The translations under genes and the position numbers were made by a program. A DNA stretch of 64,000 bases from DATMER01 sp034667225 (lineage in GTDB: Bacteria; Acidobacteriota; Thermoanaerobaculia; Multivoradales; UBA5704), in contig JAXDKG010000067.1 in assembly GCA_034667225.1 (NCBI GenBank), forward strand, positions 62,001 to 126,000. Reading direction: 5' to 3'. The notes under the pieces are model-generated. The model was given only the letters and a program-made list of their open reading frames with translations. It had not been told where the DNA came from and searched no databases. Positions 23,317 through 32,386 of this stretch are shown piece after piece. Position 1 is the first letter of the stretch. Each line of letters begins with the position of its first letter.

Positions 23317-24387
23317 ATGACCCAGGCTCGTGCCGTGCTCGCGGGGACCGGCATCGCCGTACCGCCGCTCGAAATCGACAACGACAGGCTGGCGATGATC
23401 ATCGAGACCAGCGACGATTGGATCCGCGAGCGCAGCGGCATCAGGACCCGTTACTACGTCGAGGCCGGGGTGGGCTCGTCCGACCTCGGCGCCCAGGCGG
23501 GCCGCGCCGCTCTCGAGGATGCCGGCATGGAGCCGGGCGAGATCGACTACGTGGTCTGCGCCACCATGACCCCTGACCACTACTTCCCGGGGGCCGGCAC
23601 CCTGATCCAGCAGAAGCTCGGCCTGCGTCCGCTCCCGGCGCTCGATATCCGCCAGCAGTGCGCCGGCTACGCCTACGGCCTGCAGCTCGTGGACGCCCTG
23701 ATCCGCAGCGGCGTTGCCAAGAACGTCCTCCTGGTGGGGACGGACGTCCACACCTCCCTGATGCCGTTCTCGCCGCAGACCTTCGAAGTGCTGCACGGGC
23801 GCGATCCCGGCCCGCTGCCCGAGGAGGACTTCAAGTGGAACTCCCAGTTTCGCCACCTCCTCGTGCTCTTCGGGGACGCGGCCGGAGCCATGGTCTTCCG
23901 CGCGTCGAATGAAGACGGACGCGGGATTCTGGACTCGGCCCTCTACGGCGACGGCAACCACAAGGACATCCTTTACGTGCCCGGCGGCGGCTCGTCGCGG
24001 CGGCCCTGGGTGACCTGCGACATGATCCGGGCAGCCGAAACCGTGCCGGTCATGGACGGGCGGCAGGTGTTCAAGCTCGCCGTGACCCGGATGCCCGAGG
24101 CCACGCGCGAGGTGCTGTCGCGCCAGGGGTACGGGATCGAGGATCTGGATCTCCTGATCATGCACCAGGCCAATCTGCGCATTAACGAGAAGGCGCAGCA
24201 CGTCCTCGGCTTGCCTGACAACAAGGTCTACAACAACATCCAGAAGTACGGGAACACCACCTCCGCCACGCTGCCGCTGGCCTTCCACGAGGCGCGCAAG
24301 AAGGGCATGGCGCCCGAGGGCGCACTCGTCGCCTTTGCCGCGCTCGGCGCCGGCCTGCACTGGGGCGCCGTGCTCATGCGGGTATGA
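23317..24387 (+). CDS. 3-oxoacyl-ACP synthase III (KAS III) family protein
   Basis: A 356-residue thiolase-fold condensing enzyme. The catalytic triad is complete: Cys115 in RQQCAGYAYGL, His in MHQANLRIN, and Asn in YGNTTSATLPLA. The substrate-gating ERSGIRTR near residue 38 is also typical. Housekeeping FabH starts fatty-acid synthesis from acetyl-CoA, but this copy is not next to fab genes and is longer than typical FabH (about 317-330 residues), so a secondary acyl-condensing role is possible. It has a strong Shine-Dalgarno (AAGGAGG). Its stop overlaps the next start (ATGA), coupling it to a ClpX-like ATPase. Confidence 0.88.
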   Translation: MTQARAVLAGTGIAVPPLEIDNDRLAMIIETSDDWIRERSGIRTRYYVEAGVGSSDLGAQAGRAALEDAGMEPGEIDYVVCATMTPDHYFPGAGTLIQQKLGLRPLPALDIRQQCAGYAYGLQLVDALIRSGVAKNVLLVGTDVHTSLMPFSPQTFEVLHGRDPGPLPEEDFKWNSQFRHLLVLFGDAAGAMVFRASNEDGRGILDSALYGDGNHKDILYVPGGGSSRRPWVTCDMIRAAETVPVMDGRQVFKLAVTRMPEATREVLSRQGYGIEDLDLLIMHQANLRINEKAQHVLGLPDNKVYNNIQKYGNTTSATLPLAFHEARKKGMAPEGALVAFAALGAGLHWGAVLMRV

Positions 24388-25460
24388 TGAGCCCTCCGAC
24401 CCAGGTACCGGGCCCGGTCGAGATCGCGGCCGCCTTGCAGCGCCGCGTGCTGGGCCAGGAGGACGCCGTCCGCGAGATGTCGGTCGCCCTCTCCAAGTAC
24501 CTGTCCGGCCTGCGCACCGGCAATATCCTGATGATCGGCTCCTCCGGGACCGGCAAGACCACGCTCCTGCGGGCGGTCGAGTCCTACCTGGCCTCGGAGC
24601 CGGCGCTGGCTTCGCGCTCGACCGTGGTGCGCATCCACGCCAACGTCCTGGGAGAGGAGGCGCAGCGCGGTCGCCCTGGGGAAGTGGTGCTCGGCCGCCT
24701 GCTTCAACGGGCGCGCGAGCAGCTCGGCCCGCACGCCGGGCTCGACGAGGTCCTCCGCCGGGCCTCGACCGGACTGGTCTTCGTGGACGAGGTGGACAAG
24801 ATCCGCTCCCAGGTGGGTGGGCAGCCGAACGTGCCGGGCATCCGGGCGCAGGAGGCGCTGCTCACCCTGATCGAGAACGAGGCCGTGACCTTCGACCTGC
24901 CGGACTGGACCGGCGGCGGCACGGTGACGGTCGACTCGAGCGGTCTGCTTTTCGTTTGCGCCGGAGCGTTCGAGGGCCTGTACGACTCCGTCTTCGACCG
25001 GGTGACGATCGGCAAGGACCGCGGCTCGCTGCAGCCGGTGACGGTGGTGGAGGGAGGGCAGGTGAGGGAGGCGCTCATCTTCCATCTCCGCGACTGGCTG
25101 CGCAACGAAGACCTCTTCGAATACGGGATGAGCCCGCAGTTCCTCTCCCGCTTCGACGCGGTCGTGCTCCTCTCCGACCTGGGGCCGGACGAGCTGGTGC
25201 ACATCTTCCTGGAGAGCCCGGACTCCTCGTACCACCAGAGCCAGGCCTATTTCGACACCCGGGGGATCCACCTCGCGCTCTCGCCCGCCGCGGTGCGCCG
25301 CATCGCCGCCGAGGCCGCCCGCCAGCCCCGCCTGGGAGCCCGCGCCCTGCGCGAAGTCTTCCGCCGGGTGATCCGCGACTACGAATTCGACCCCTCCGCC
25401 TCCATCACAGGCGGCGCGCTGCTCATCGACCTGCCCGAGGTCGAGGCGGCTCTGGGGTAG
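24384..25460 (+). CDS. ClpX-like AAA+ ATPase without zinc-binding domain
   Basis: A 358-residue AAA+ protein matching the ATPase core of ClpX. Walker A is GSSGTGKTT, Walker B LVFVDEVDKI, the sensor/arginine-finger region LSRFDAVVLL, and the C-terminal small domain GARALREVFRRVI. The N-terminal Cys4 zinc domain of housekeeping ClpX is missing, and I see no clear IGF-type ClpP loop, so it may be a stand-alone unfoldase. It overlaps the KAS III gene by ATGA, which suggests a shared role. Its last 82 bp are antisense to the end of the LodB-like gene. Confidence 0.85.
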   Translation: MMSPPTQVPGPVEIAAALQRRVLGQEDAVREMSVALSKYLSGLRTGNILMIGSSGTGKTTLLRAVESYLASEPALASRSTVVRIHANVLGEEAQRGRPGEVVLGRLLQRAREQLGPHAGLDEVLRRASTGLVFVDEVDKIRSQVGGQPNVPGIRAQEALLTLIENEAVTFDLPDWTGGGTVTVDSSGLLFVCAGAFEGLYDSVFDRVTIGKDRGSLQPVTVVEGGQVREALIFHLRDWLRNEDLFEYGMSPQFLSRFDAVVLLSDLGPDELVHIFLESPDSSYHQSQAYFDTRGIHLALSPAAVRRIAAEAARQPRLGARALREVFRRVIRDYEFDPSASITGGALLIDLPEVEAALG

Positions 25461-26797
25461 CTCACCACCAAGGCTCCACGCTCGAGGAGGCTCTGCAACG
25501 CGAGGATGACCCGTTCATCCGGCAGCAACCCACCGGAGGCGCGGTGGAACGCCTGGACCACCTCATGCGCGGCAGTCGGACGGGCGCAGAGCGTGCAAAG
25601 GAGCCGATACTCGCGATCGGTCAAATCCGCCGCCAATTCCCGGGCCGAGACGTCTTCTGCACTCCTGGACTGCAGGACTGCGTGCGGATCCAACGTCACG
25701 GCATCCCGGCGGCGGCGCCAGAACGCGGAGTCGGGCCAGCGCGCCTCCAGCCTGTAATATTGCGCCTTCGTCTTGAGATATTGCGCGAAACTCGCCGCGA
25801 GGTCCGCCCCGTAGGCCTGCAACGTGGAGGTTCGTCCTCGCAGGGCGTCGTAGGCTCCGCGAGCGGCACGAATGCCGGAATCCAGGGCTCGGGGGATCCC
25901 ACTGGAGGATAGAGGATCATGGGATACCGCCGCGTCGCCGGCCGCCACCCAGCCATTGCCGAACATTTCCGTGAGACAGGCCGAATGCGCCGCATGGGTG
26001 CGCAATCCTCCGCCCGGCTGCCCGCCGCGCAAACGGGCGCTGGTGTGCTCGGCTTCGGCCAGGGCCGCGAGCCAGGCCGCCGGCGCATGCAACCCGTCCC
26101 GCTGCGCGATGTCCGCATCGGTCATGAAAGCCACGATCATCGAGTCGCCCGGGAGCCTCGCCGAATACCACCAACCCGTCGGGCACGCCTCGATCAGGGT
26201 AAAGGTATCCCGGGGCACGGCACGGTCGAAATGAAAGGTTTCGATCAACGCCACCATGCGATCCACCGGCCGGCGCTGGACGCCCAGCCTCTTCGCCAGC
26301 GTGGCGGCTCTGCCGGAGGCGTCCACGACGAACCGCGCGCCGACCTCCATCCGCTCCCCGTCGCGCTCGATGCCGAGGCGCCACGGACCGGCGGGAGCCT
26401 GCTGGTGGTCGACCAGGCGCGCGTTCTTCCAGAGCGTGCCGCCGGCTCTCTGGACAGCCTCGGCCAGCATGGCGTCGAACCCGCGCCGGTCGAGATGCCA
26501 CCCCTTGCCGAAGGGAGTGAAGAGGAAATCCCGCGTCTGCACGGTGCGGCTTCCCCAGGCCGCCGAGGTGCCCAGCGACGGCTGGTGGCCGGCGGCGGCG
26601 AAATCCGCCGATACCTTCAGATACGCGAGCAGGCTCTGCACCCCTGGCGACAGCGTCTCGCCGATGCGCGGCTCGCCGTAGCCCGACCTCTCGACGACGG
26701 CGACGGAGAGCGAGCTGTAATTGAGCAGCGTCAAGGCGGCGGCCGTCCCTGCCGGGCCGCCGCCGAGCACCACCACGTCGAACGTCCGTGAATCCAT
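25379..26797 (-). CDS. lodB: LodB/GoxB-type FAD-dependent modifying oxidase
   Basis: A 472-residue flavoprotein with an N-terminal FAD-binding Rossmann motif (VVLGGGPAGTAAALTLL) and the second FAD contact GNGWVAAGDAAVSHDP. It is related to tryptophan halogenases and monooxygenases. Proteins of this type (LodB, GoxB) are needed to build the cysteine-tryptophylquinone cofactor in their partner oxidase. The gene starts only 2 nt after the LodA-like stop, as in known lodAB pairs. The last 80-100 residues form an extra helical region (LTDREYRLLCTLCAR) of unknown role. The final 27 codons overlap, antisense, the end of the ClpX-like gene. The symbol is by family, not by proven substrate. Confidence 0.82.
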   Translation of the reverse strand: MDSRTFDVVVLGGGPAGTAAALTLLNYSSLSVAVVERSGYGEPRIGETLSPGVQSLLAYLKVSADFAAAGHQPSLGTSAAWGSRTVQTRDFLFTPFGKGWHLDRRGFDAMLAEAVQRAGGTLWKNARLVDHQQAPAGPWRLGIERDGERMEVGARFVVDASGRAATLAKRLGVQRRPVDRMVALIETFHFDRAVPRDTFTLIEACPTGWWYSARLPGDSMIVAFMTDADIAQRDGLHAPAAWLAALAEAEHTSARLRGGQPGGGLRTHAAHSACLTEMFGNGWVAAGDAAVSHDPLSSSGIPRALDSGIRAARGAYDALRGRTSTLQAYGADLAASFAQYLKTKAQYYRLEARWPDSAFWRRRRDAVTLDPHAVLQSRSAEDVSARELAADLTDREYRLLCTLCARPTAAHEVVQAFHRASGGLLPDERVILALQSLLERGALVVSYPRAASTSGRSMSSAPPVMEAEGSNS

Positions 26798-26799
26798 CG

Positions 26800-28875
26800 C
26801 TACTTGACGGCGAGCGGGATCCCCTGCGCAATGAAAAGGGTATTGCGCTCCTTCTCCACGAAGTTGGGGTAGTCGTCCGTTCCCATGTTGACGATGAAGC
26901 CCAGGTCCTTCCAGGCCGTGGTCATCTGATTGAAGCTGTAGATGCCGCGCGCATAGGGCACCTGCTGGCCCGCGGCCACCATCGGTTGCACATCCGGATT
27001 GGTCACGACCTGATAGGTCTGATAGTTCATCGCCGAGCTCGCGGTGGGAAGCTGGATGGGTGGGTTGGTGATGCTCCCATCGAGCACCTGGTCGCCCGGA
27101 TCGAGCGAGCCGGCGATGACGAACATCGGGCTCTGCGGCGGCCACCAGTAGACGTAGTAGCAGGGCGGGACCTGGATCCCATCGTCCGCGGGGCTCTGAT
27201 TGATGTCCGGGATGGTGATGTTGGGCGTCTGGACCGTGCAATCGAAGAAGTCCGCCTGCCAGGGGATCGCCATCCGCTTGGTCAGGTCTCCCGGCTCGCA
27301 CCCCATATACTTGCCGTCCACCTCGAAGCTCGGATCGCTTTTCGGGTTGAGCCCGCTCCCGGCGTAATACTCCTCGAGCCGCTGATTGCTGCCGTTCCAG
27401 TGGGCGATCTCGAGCTGATAGGGCGAGGAGTAGATGTGCGGATTCCGCATCAGCCAGGTGACCTCGATCCCCGGGCTGAACGGCCCGCCGACGCAGTTGC
27501 CGATCACCTGGCGGTCGAGCTCCGTGACGCCGAACGGGTGCTTGCGCGGCTCGCCGCCCTTCTTGAACTTGCCCAGCGACCACTGCTTCATGAAGAAGTA
27601 CTGCGTGGGCGTGAGGCTCAGGAACTTGTAGACCAGATGGAAGTCCTTGACCGAGTTGTCGCCCGAGTTGAGCGGCATGAGGGGCACGCCATCCTTGCCG
27701 AAGAGATGGTTGGGCCCGTTCTCGATGTTGAGATGCTCCTGCTTGCCCGGGGGGACCGGAATGCGATAGTGCGCGAAATACTGCTCGCGCTGCTTTTTGG
27801 TCTTCCGCGACCGGTCGGAGGTATCGAACCGCGGGCGGGAGAAGTCGATCATCGAGGGCACGTTGGCGACCCAGCGATAGCTTTCCGGCCGGGTGATGAT
27901 CGGCTCGATGTCGCGCTCGTAGCTCGGCTCGAAATCGGGATTGTAGCCGGCGAAGGGGTTGTAGCCCGCGCCGCCGTACGTATCGGGCCACTTCTCGAGA
28001 TCGTAGAGGTCCGGGACGAAACCCTGAAACCGGACGGCGACGTCGAAGATACAGTCGTCGAGCGTGATGATGTTGACCAGCTCGGGCGCGTACTTGGGGC
28101 TGCCGACGATGATCCATGCGGGCTCGAGATCGACGTGGCTGCCGTCCTTGAAGAAGATCGTCGCCAGCGCGTAGCCGTCGGATACGTCGTCGAACCATTG
28201 CTCGGCGCCGGCAAATGACGTGATGCTCCCCGGCCCCCCCGAGTTGCCGAAGCCGCCCAGCACGAGCAGGCGGCCCTCGTCATCCATCAGGATTTCGCCG
28301 AGCGATATGATTCCGGCGTCCTGCTGCGCATCCTCCGGGAACGAGGCGTGCGTGTACGTAGGCGGGATGTTGTAGACCGAGAGCTGCCGCCTCTCTCCCG
28401 GTTTGTCCACGCTGCGCGGGCCCGGGTCGATGATGAGCTGCTGCTGCCGGTCGCTCTCTCCCGTGACGTCCGGGTTGCGGAGCGGCACGTGCTGGTTTTC
28501 ATAGCTGTTGTGGGGACCGAACGTCAGGTCGCCCTTCAGCTCCGCGAAGTTGTACCAGACGGCCTTCTTGTTCGCCAGGTGGACCGTCCATTGAATCCGG
28601 TCGATGTTGCCGTCGCCGAGCGAGACCTCCTTGCCCTCTCCGTCGCCGTCGTGCTCGAAAATCTTCAAGCGCGCCGCTTGCCGCTTGATGGCCCCCGATG
28701 CATCCTTGTATTGCCGGACGTGCTGGGCTCGGCCATTGACGACGATCGGGTTCCCGTTCTTGTCGCAGGCGATCGGCAGGCCGCCGGTCTCCTCTGGTCC
28801 GATGTAAAAACCGCCGAGGCTATTACCGACTCGGGCGACCGCGATCTTGGGATGGATCCTGTACTGCTTCGGCAT
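26800..28875 (-). CDS. lodA: LodA/GoxA-family quinoprotein amino-acid oxidase (CTQ type)
   Basis: A 691-residue protein matching the LodA/GoxA family, which deaminates free amino acids (lysine epsilon-oxidase, glycine oxidase) and releases H2O2 using a cysteine-tryptophylquinone made from its own side chains. The N-terminus IHPKIAVARVGNS is a family hallmark. Candidate cross-link residues are Cys461 (IGNCVGGPF) and Trp539 (AIPWQADFF). In Marinomonas LodA the pair is Cys516/Trp581, so order and rough spacing agree. Length is close to LodA (726 residues). No signal peptide is seen; LodA proteins also lack classical ones. The ATG at 28875 follows AGGAG by 11 nt. Substrate cannot be assigned. Confidence 0.87.
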   Translation of the reverse strand: MPKQYRIHPKIAVARVGNSLGGFYIGPEETGGLPIACDKNGNPIVVNGRAQHVRQYKDASGAIKRQAARLKIFEHDGDGEGKEVSLGDGNIDRIQWTVHLANKKAVWYNFAELKGDLTFGPHNSYENQHVPLRNPDVTGESDRQQQLIIDPGPRSVDKPGERRQLSVYNIPPTYTHASFPEDAQQDAGIISLGEILMDDEGRLLVLGGFGNSGGPGSITSFAGAEQWFDDVSDGYALATIFFKDGSHVDLEPAWIIVGSPKYAPELVNIITLDDCIFDVAVRFQGFVPDLYDLEKWPDTYGGAGYNPFAGYNPDFEPSYERDIEPIITRPESYRWVANVPSMIDFSRPRFDTSDRSRKTKKQREQYFAHYRIPVPPGKQEHLNIENGPNHLFGKDGVPLMPLNSGDNSVKDFHLVYKFLSLTPTQYFFMKQWSLGKFKKGGEPRKHPFGVTELDRQVIGNCVGGPFSPGIEVTWLMRNPHIYSSPYQLEIAHWNGSNQRLEEYYAGSGLNPKSDPSFEVDGKYMGCEPGDLTKRMAIPWQADFFDCTVQTPNITIPDINQSPADDGIQVPPCYYVYWWPPQSPMFVIAGSLDPGDQVLDGSITNPPIQLPTASSAMNYQTYQVVTNPDVQPMVAAGQQVPYARGIYSFNQMTTAWKDLGFIVNMGTDDYPNFVEKERNTLFIAQGIPLAVK

Positions 28876-28920
28876 TGAATAAGTTCTCCTCGCTCGAAGA
28901 GCATTCACGAAATGCGAAAG

Positions 28921-28954
28921 GCAGAAGCACGACCGCCAAGTCGTGCTGCTCTGC
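28921..28954. promoter_or_regulatory. Strong inverted repeat upstream of the lodA-like gene
   Basis: AGCACGAC (28926-28933) pairs perfectly with GTCGTGCT (28940-28947) across a 6-nt loop. The stem is extended by GCAGA/TCTGC around a 2-nt bulge. It lies 46 nt upstream of the lodA-like start, in the 231-bp divergent region shared with the alkylsulfatase gene. It could be a 5'-leader structure or a regulator site; no matching repeat was noticed elsewhere. Confidence 0.45.
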
Positions 28955-29106
28955 GCCTTGAGTGGCTTAGCTGATGGTCCGACTCTACGTCAGGTTCTTG
29001 TGTTTCGTCAACGGTTGTCTGTGTCTCTGGGGGGCCTGGGATTTCCCGGCGAGTCGTCCCACTTCAAGGCAGGAGCATCGAACCGCTTCTCTTGAAGGAG
29101 GACGAT

Positions 29107-31107
29107 ATGCGGAGCATCAGGTGTCTTGCACTTGCCATTCTTCTGTGCGCCGGTTTGTACCAGCGGGCCGGGGCCCAGGAGCTGCCGGCCAAGGCCGTCG
29201 TGCTGCCAAAGCCGGCGACAGCCGTCACCAAGGAGAAGAACGCGGCCGTCCTGAAAGAGCTGCCGTTTCAGAACCGCGAGGACTTCGCCGAGGCGCAGCG
29301 CGGGCTGGTCGCCCCGATCGATCCGCCGATCATCCGCGGCGCCTCCGGCCTGCCGATCTGGGATCTGAGTGCTTACTCGCGGTTCGTCAACCTCGACACG
29401 CCCGCGCCGGACACGGTCAACCCCAGCCTCTGGCGGCAGCTCCAGCTCCTCACGATCGCCGGGCTCTTCAAGGTCACCGACCGGGTTTACCAGGTCCGCG
29501 GGTACGACCTCTCCAACATCAGCATCATCGAAGGCGACACCGGCCTGGTGATCATCGATCCCCTGATCAGCGAGCAGACTGCCCGCGCCTCCCTCGACCT
29601 CTATTTCAAGCACCGGCCGCGCAAGCCCGTCGTGGCCGTGATCTTCACCCACAGCCACGTCGACCACTACGCCGGCGTCGCCGGGATCGTGCCCCCCGAA
29701 GACCTCGCGGCGGGCAGGGTGAAGATCATCGCTCCCGAGGGGTTCCTCGACGAGGCAGTGAGCGAGAACGTCATCGCTGGCAACGCGATGGGCCGCCGCG
29801 CGGGCTACATGTATGGGGCGCTCCTGCCCAAGGGACCGAAAGGCCAGGTGAGCGCTGGCCTCGGGCTGACCACCTCTCTCGGCACCAAGTCGCTGCTCGA
29901 TCCGACCGACACCATCACGGAGACCGGCCAGGAGATGACGGTGGATGGAGTGCGCATCCGCTTCCAGCTCACGCCGGGCACCGAAGCTCCCGCCGAGATG
30001 AACTTCTACTTCCCCGATCTGAAGGCGCTGTGCATGGCGGAAAACCTTGCGGCAACCTTCCACAACGTGCTCACGCTGCGCGGCGCCAAGGTGCGCGATC
30101 CGCTGCAATGGAGCAAGTACCTCCAGCAGGCGATCGATCTCTTCGGCGGCGAGACCGAGGTGGTCTTCACCAGCCACCACTGGCCGAAATGGGGCAAGGC
30201 CGAGATCCTCAACTACATGTCCAAGCAGCGCGACCTTTACAAGTTCATCAATGATCAGGCCTCGCGGCTGTTCAACCAGGGCTACACGATCATCGAGCTC
30301 GCGGAGATGATCAAGCTGCCCGAGAGCCTCGCCCAGGAGTGGTTCAACCGCGGCTACTACGGCACCGTCAACCACAACGCCAAGGCGGTCTACCAGCGCT
30401 ACCTGGGCTGGTTCGACGGCAATCCCGCGCACCTGCACACCTATCCTCCGGCCGAGGGAGGGAAGCGCTACGTCGAGGCGATCGGCGGCCCCGCCAAGGT
30501 GCTCGCCAAGGGGGCGGAAGCCTTCAAGCAGGGAGACTACCGCTGGGCCGCCGAGCTGTTGAGCCATCTGGTCTTCGCCGATCCGGACAACCAGCCGGCC
30601 CGGCTCCTGCTGGCCGACGCCCTCGAGCAGCTCGGCTACCAGGCCGAGAGCGGCCCCTGGCGCAACTTCTACCTCATGGGAGCGCAGGAGCTGCGCGTCG
30701 GCGTCCTCAAGCCCGGAGGGCAGAGCGCCGGAGGCGTAGACACCGAGGTCGTCGAGTCGATGGGTGTCGACCTGCTGCTCGACTACGTCGCCATCCACCT
30801 GAACGGTCCGCGCGCGTCCGGCAAGATCGGGCGCTACGACTTCGTCTTCACGGACGTCGCCCAGACCTGGCGGGTAAACCTGGAGAACGCGGTCCTCCAG
30901 TACTCTCCGGCGCTCCCGGGCGCCGTCGCGGAGGCCACGCTCACCCTCACCCGGGCCGCGCTGAACGACGTGATCGGTGGCAAGACGACGTATGAGCAGG
31001 CGGTGCAATCCGGAGCGATCCAGGTGAGCGGCGACCAGGCCGCGGCGGTCGAGCTGTTCTCGCTCATGGACTTGTTCGATCCGTGGTTTAACATCGTGAC
31101 ACCGTGA
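29107..31107 (+). CDS. SdsA1-type alkylsulfatase (MBL fold)
   Basis: A 666-residue exported enzyme of the SDS-hydrolase family. A signal peptide is followed by a metallo-beta-lactamase domain with FTHSHVDHYAG, the acidic metal ligand region MAENLAATFHN, and TSHHWPKWG. The helical dimerisation region and a C-terminal SCP2-like lipid-binding domain (ALNDVIGGKTTYEQAV) complete the SdsA1 layout. Such enzymes hydrolyse primary alkyl sulfates to alcohol and sulfate, but other sulfate esters are possible. The ATG at 29107 has an ideal AAGGAGG; an in-frame ATG 15 nt upstream lies inside that Shine-Dalgarno region. The stop overlaps the GTG of the next gene (GTGA). Confidence 0.92.
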   Translation: MRSIRCLALAILLCAGLYQRAGAQELPAKAVVLPKPATAVTKEKNAAVLKELPFQNREDFAEAQRGLVAPIDPPIIRGASGLPIWDLSAYSRFVNLDTPAPDTVNPSLWRQLQLLTIAGLFKVTDRVYQVRGYDLSNISIIEGDTGLVIIDPLISEQTARASLDLYFKHRPRKPVVAVIFTHSHVDHYAGVAGIVPPEDLAAGRVKIIAPEGFLDEAVSENVIAGNAMGRRAGYMYGALLPKGPKGQVSAGLGLTTSLGTKSLLDPTDTITETGQEMTVDGVRIRFQLTPGTEAPAEMNFYFPDLKALCMAENLAATFHNVLTLRGAKVRDPLQWSKYLQQAIDLFGGETEVVFTSHHWPKWGKAEILNYMSKQRDLYKFINDQASRLFNQGYTIIELAEMIKLPESLAQEWFNRGYYGTVNHNAKAVYQRYLGWFDGNPAHLHTYPPAEGGKRYVEAIGGPAKVLAKGAEAFKQGDYRWAAELLSHLVFADPDNQPARLLLADALEQLGYQAESGPWRNFYLMGAQELRVGVLKPGGQSAGGVDTEVVESMGVDLLLDYVAIHLNGPRASGKIGRYDFVFTDVAQTWRVNLENAVLQYSPALPGAVAEATLTLTRAALNDVIGGKTTYEQAVQSGAIQVSGDQAAAVELFSLMDLFDPWFNIVTP

Positions 31108-32381
31108 GCGAGCAACCGAGGCAGGAGAACGCGGAATGGGGACCCGGCCAGCGGGCCTCGTTCCGCGTCCTGTTCTCCTACCTCGTCCTCTACAGCCTCC
31201 CTTTCCTCCTGAACGTCGTTCCCGTCCAAGGCGAAAACCTGAAGGAGTCGTACAGGGAGATCTGGCACGCTGTCGTGCCCTGGGTGGGGGAGCGCGTGCT
31301 CGGGTCCGAGGTCCGCTATCGCGTCTCGGGCAGCGGTGACACGACCTACACCTATGTGCAGCTCCTCTGCTATCTGATCTTCGCGATGGCGGCCGCGGCC
31401 GTCTGGACGCTCCTGGACAGACGGCGCGCCCACGACGCGAACGACGCGCGGCTCCACGAGTGGCTGCGGGTCTACGTCCGCTTCGTGCTCGCCATCCAGA
31501 TGATCGTGTACGGGGCGTACAAAGTCATTCCGTCGCAGTTCGGCCCCCCATTTCCGAGCGACCTCCTGCAGCCGATCGGCGAGAGCTCGCCCATGAAGCT
31601 CCTGTGGACGTTCATGGGGGTGTCTGCTTCCTACATCGTCTTCACCGGCGCGGCCGAGATGCTCGGCGGCCTGCTGCTTGTCGCCCGCCGCACCACGCTG
31701 CTCGGCGCGCTCGTCTGTATCGGGGTCATGAGCAACGTGGTCATGCTCAACTCGAGCTACGACGTGCCGGTCAAGCTGCATTCATCCCACCTGCTCCTGA
31801 TGGCCGTCTTCCTGGCCGCTCCCAGTCTGCGGCGGCTCGCGAGCCTGTTCATCTGGAACCGCCGCGTGCCGCCGGCCGGGCTGCGCCCGCTCAACCGGGC
31901 CGCGCTGGTATTCCGCACGGTGTTCATCCTGTATGTCACCGTGGCTTCGCTTTACCGGTCCTACTCGGACATATGGCTGGTTGACGAGCTGGGAGTCCAG
32001 AAGCGGGTGAACGGGATCTGGGAGGTCGAGGAGCTCGCGGTCGACGGGGCCGTCCGGCCGCTGCTGGTCACGGACGAATCCCTGTGGCGGCGGCTGGTCT
32101 TCGAGTGGGCGTGGGTCATCGGCATCCAGTACGCACACGAGACCGTGATCCGCGAATACGAGCTCAGACTGGACCCCGGGCCGCACATGTACACGCTCTG
32201 CTGCGACCCGGAGATGGACGCCGCCATTTCCTTCAAGCGGGTCGAGCCGGACGTGCTCGCCCTGGAGGGGACGGTGAACGGCAAGCAGATCCGCGGCCGG
32301 TTCCGGCGGATGGGCGATTCCCGATTCCCGCTCATCAGCCGCGGCTTCCACTTGATCAACGAGCGGCCCCTCAACCGCTGA
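31104..32381 (+). CDS. DoxX-like polytopic membrane protein
   Basis: A 425-residue membrane protein with about 6-7 hydrophobic segments between residues 20 and 290, including a DoxX-like four-helix core (RFVLAIQMIVYGAYKVIP, TGAAEMLGGLLLVARR, HLLLMAVFLAA). A soluble beta-rich C-terminal domain of about 130 residues follows (VNGIWEVEELAVDG, LEGTVNGKQIRGRF). The catalytic role of DoxX-like proteins is unclear. The GTG start overlaps the alkylsulfatase stop, so the two are probably made together. The stop lies 5 bp from the stop of the convergent TPR membrane gene. Confidence 0.75.
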   Translation: MSEQPRQENAEWGPGQRASFRVLFSYLVLYSLPFLLNVVPVQGENLKESYREIWHAVVPWVGERVLGSEVRYRVSGSGDTTYTYVQLLCYLIFAMAAAAVWTLLDRRRAHDANDARLHEWLRVYVRFVLAIQMIVYGAYKVIPSQFGPPFPSDLLQPIGESSPMKLLWTFMGVSASYIVFTGAAEMLGGLLLVARRTTLLGALVCIGVMSNVVMLNSSYDVPVKLHSSHLLLMAVFLAAPSLRRLASLFIWNRRVPPAGLRPLNRAALVFRTVFILYVTVASLYRSYSDIWLVDELGVQKRVNGIWEVEELAVDGAVRPLLVTDESLWRRLVFEWAWVIGIQYAHETVIREYELRLDPGPHMYTLCCDPEMDAAISFKRVEPDVLALEGTVNGKQIRGRFRRMGDSRFPLISRGFHLINERPLNR

Positions 32382-32386
32382 GCCCG

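Noticed and set aside
29008..31008. 666-codon minus-strand open frame antisense to the alkylsulfatase gene
   Set aside because: The plus strand encodes an intact SdsA-type enzyme. The antisense frame has no recognisable motif.
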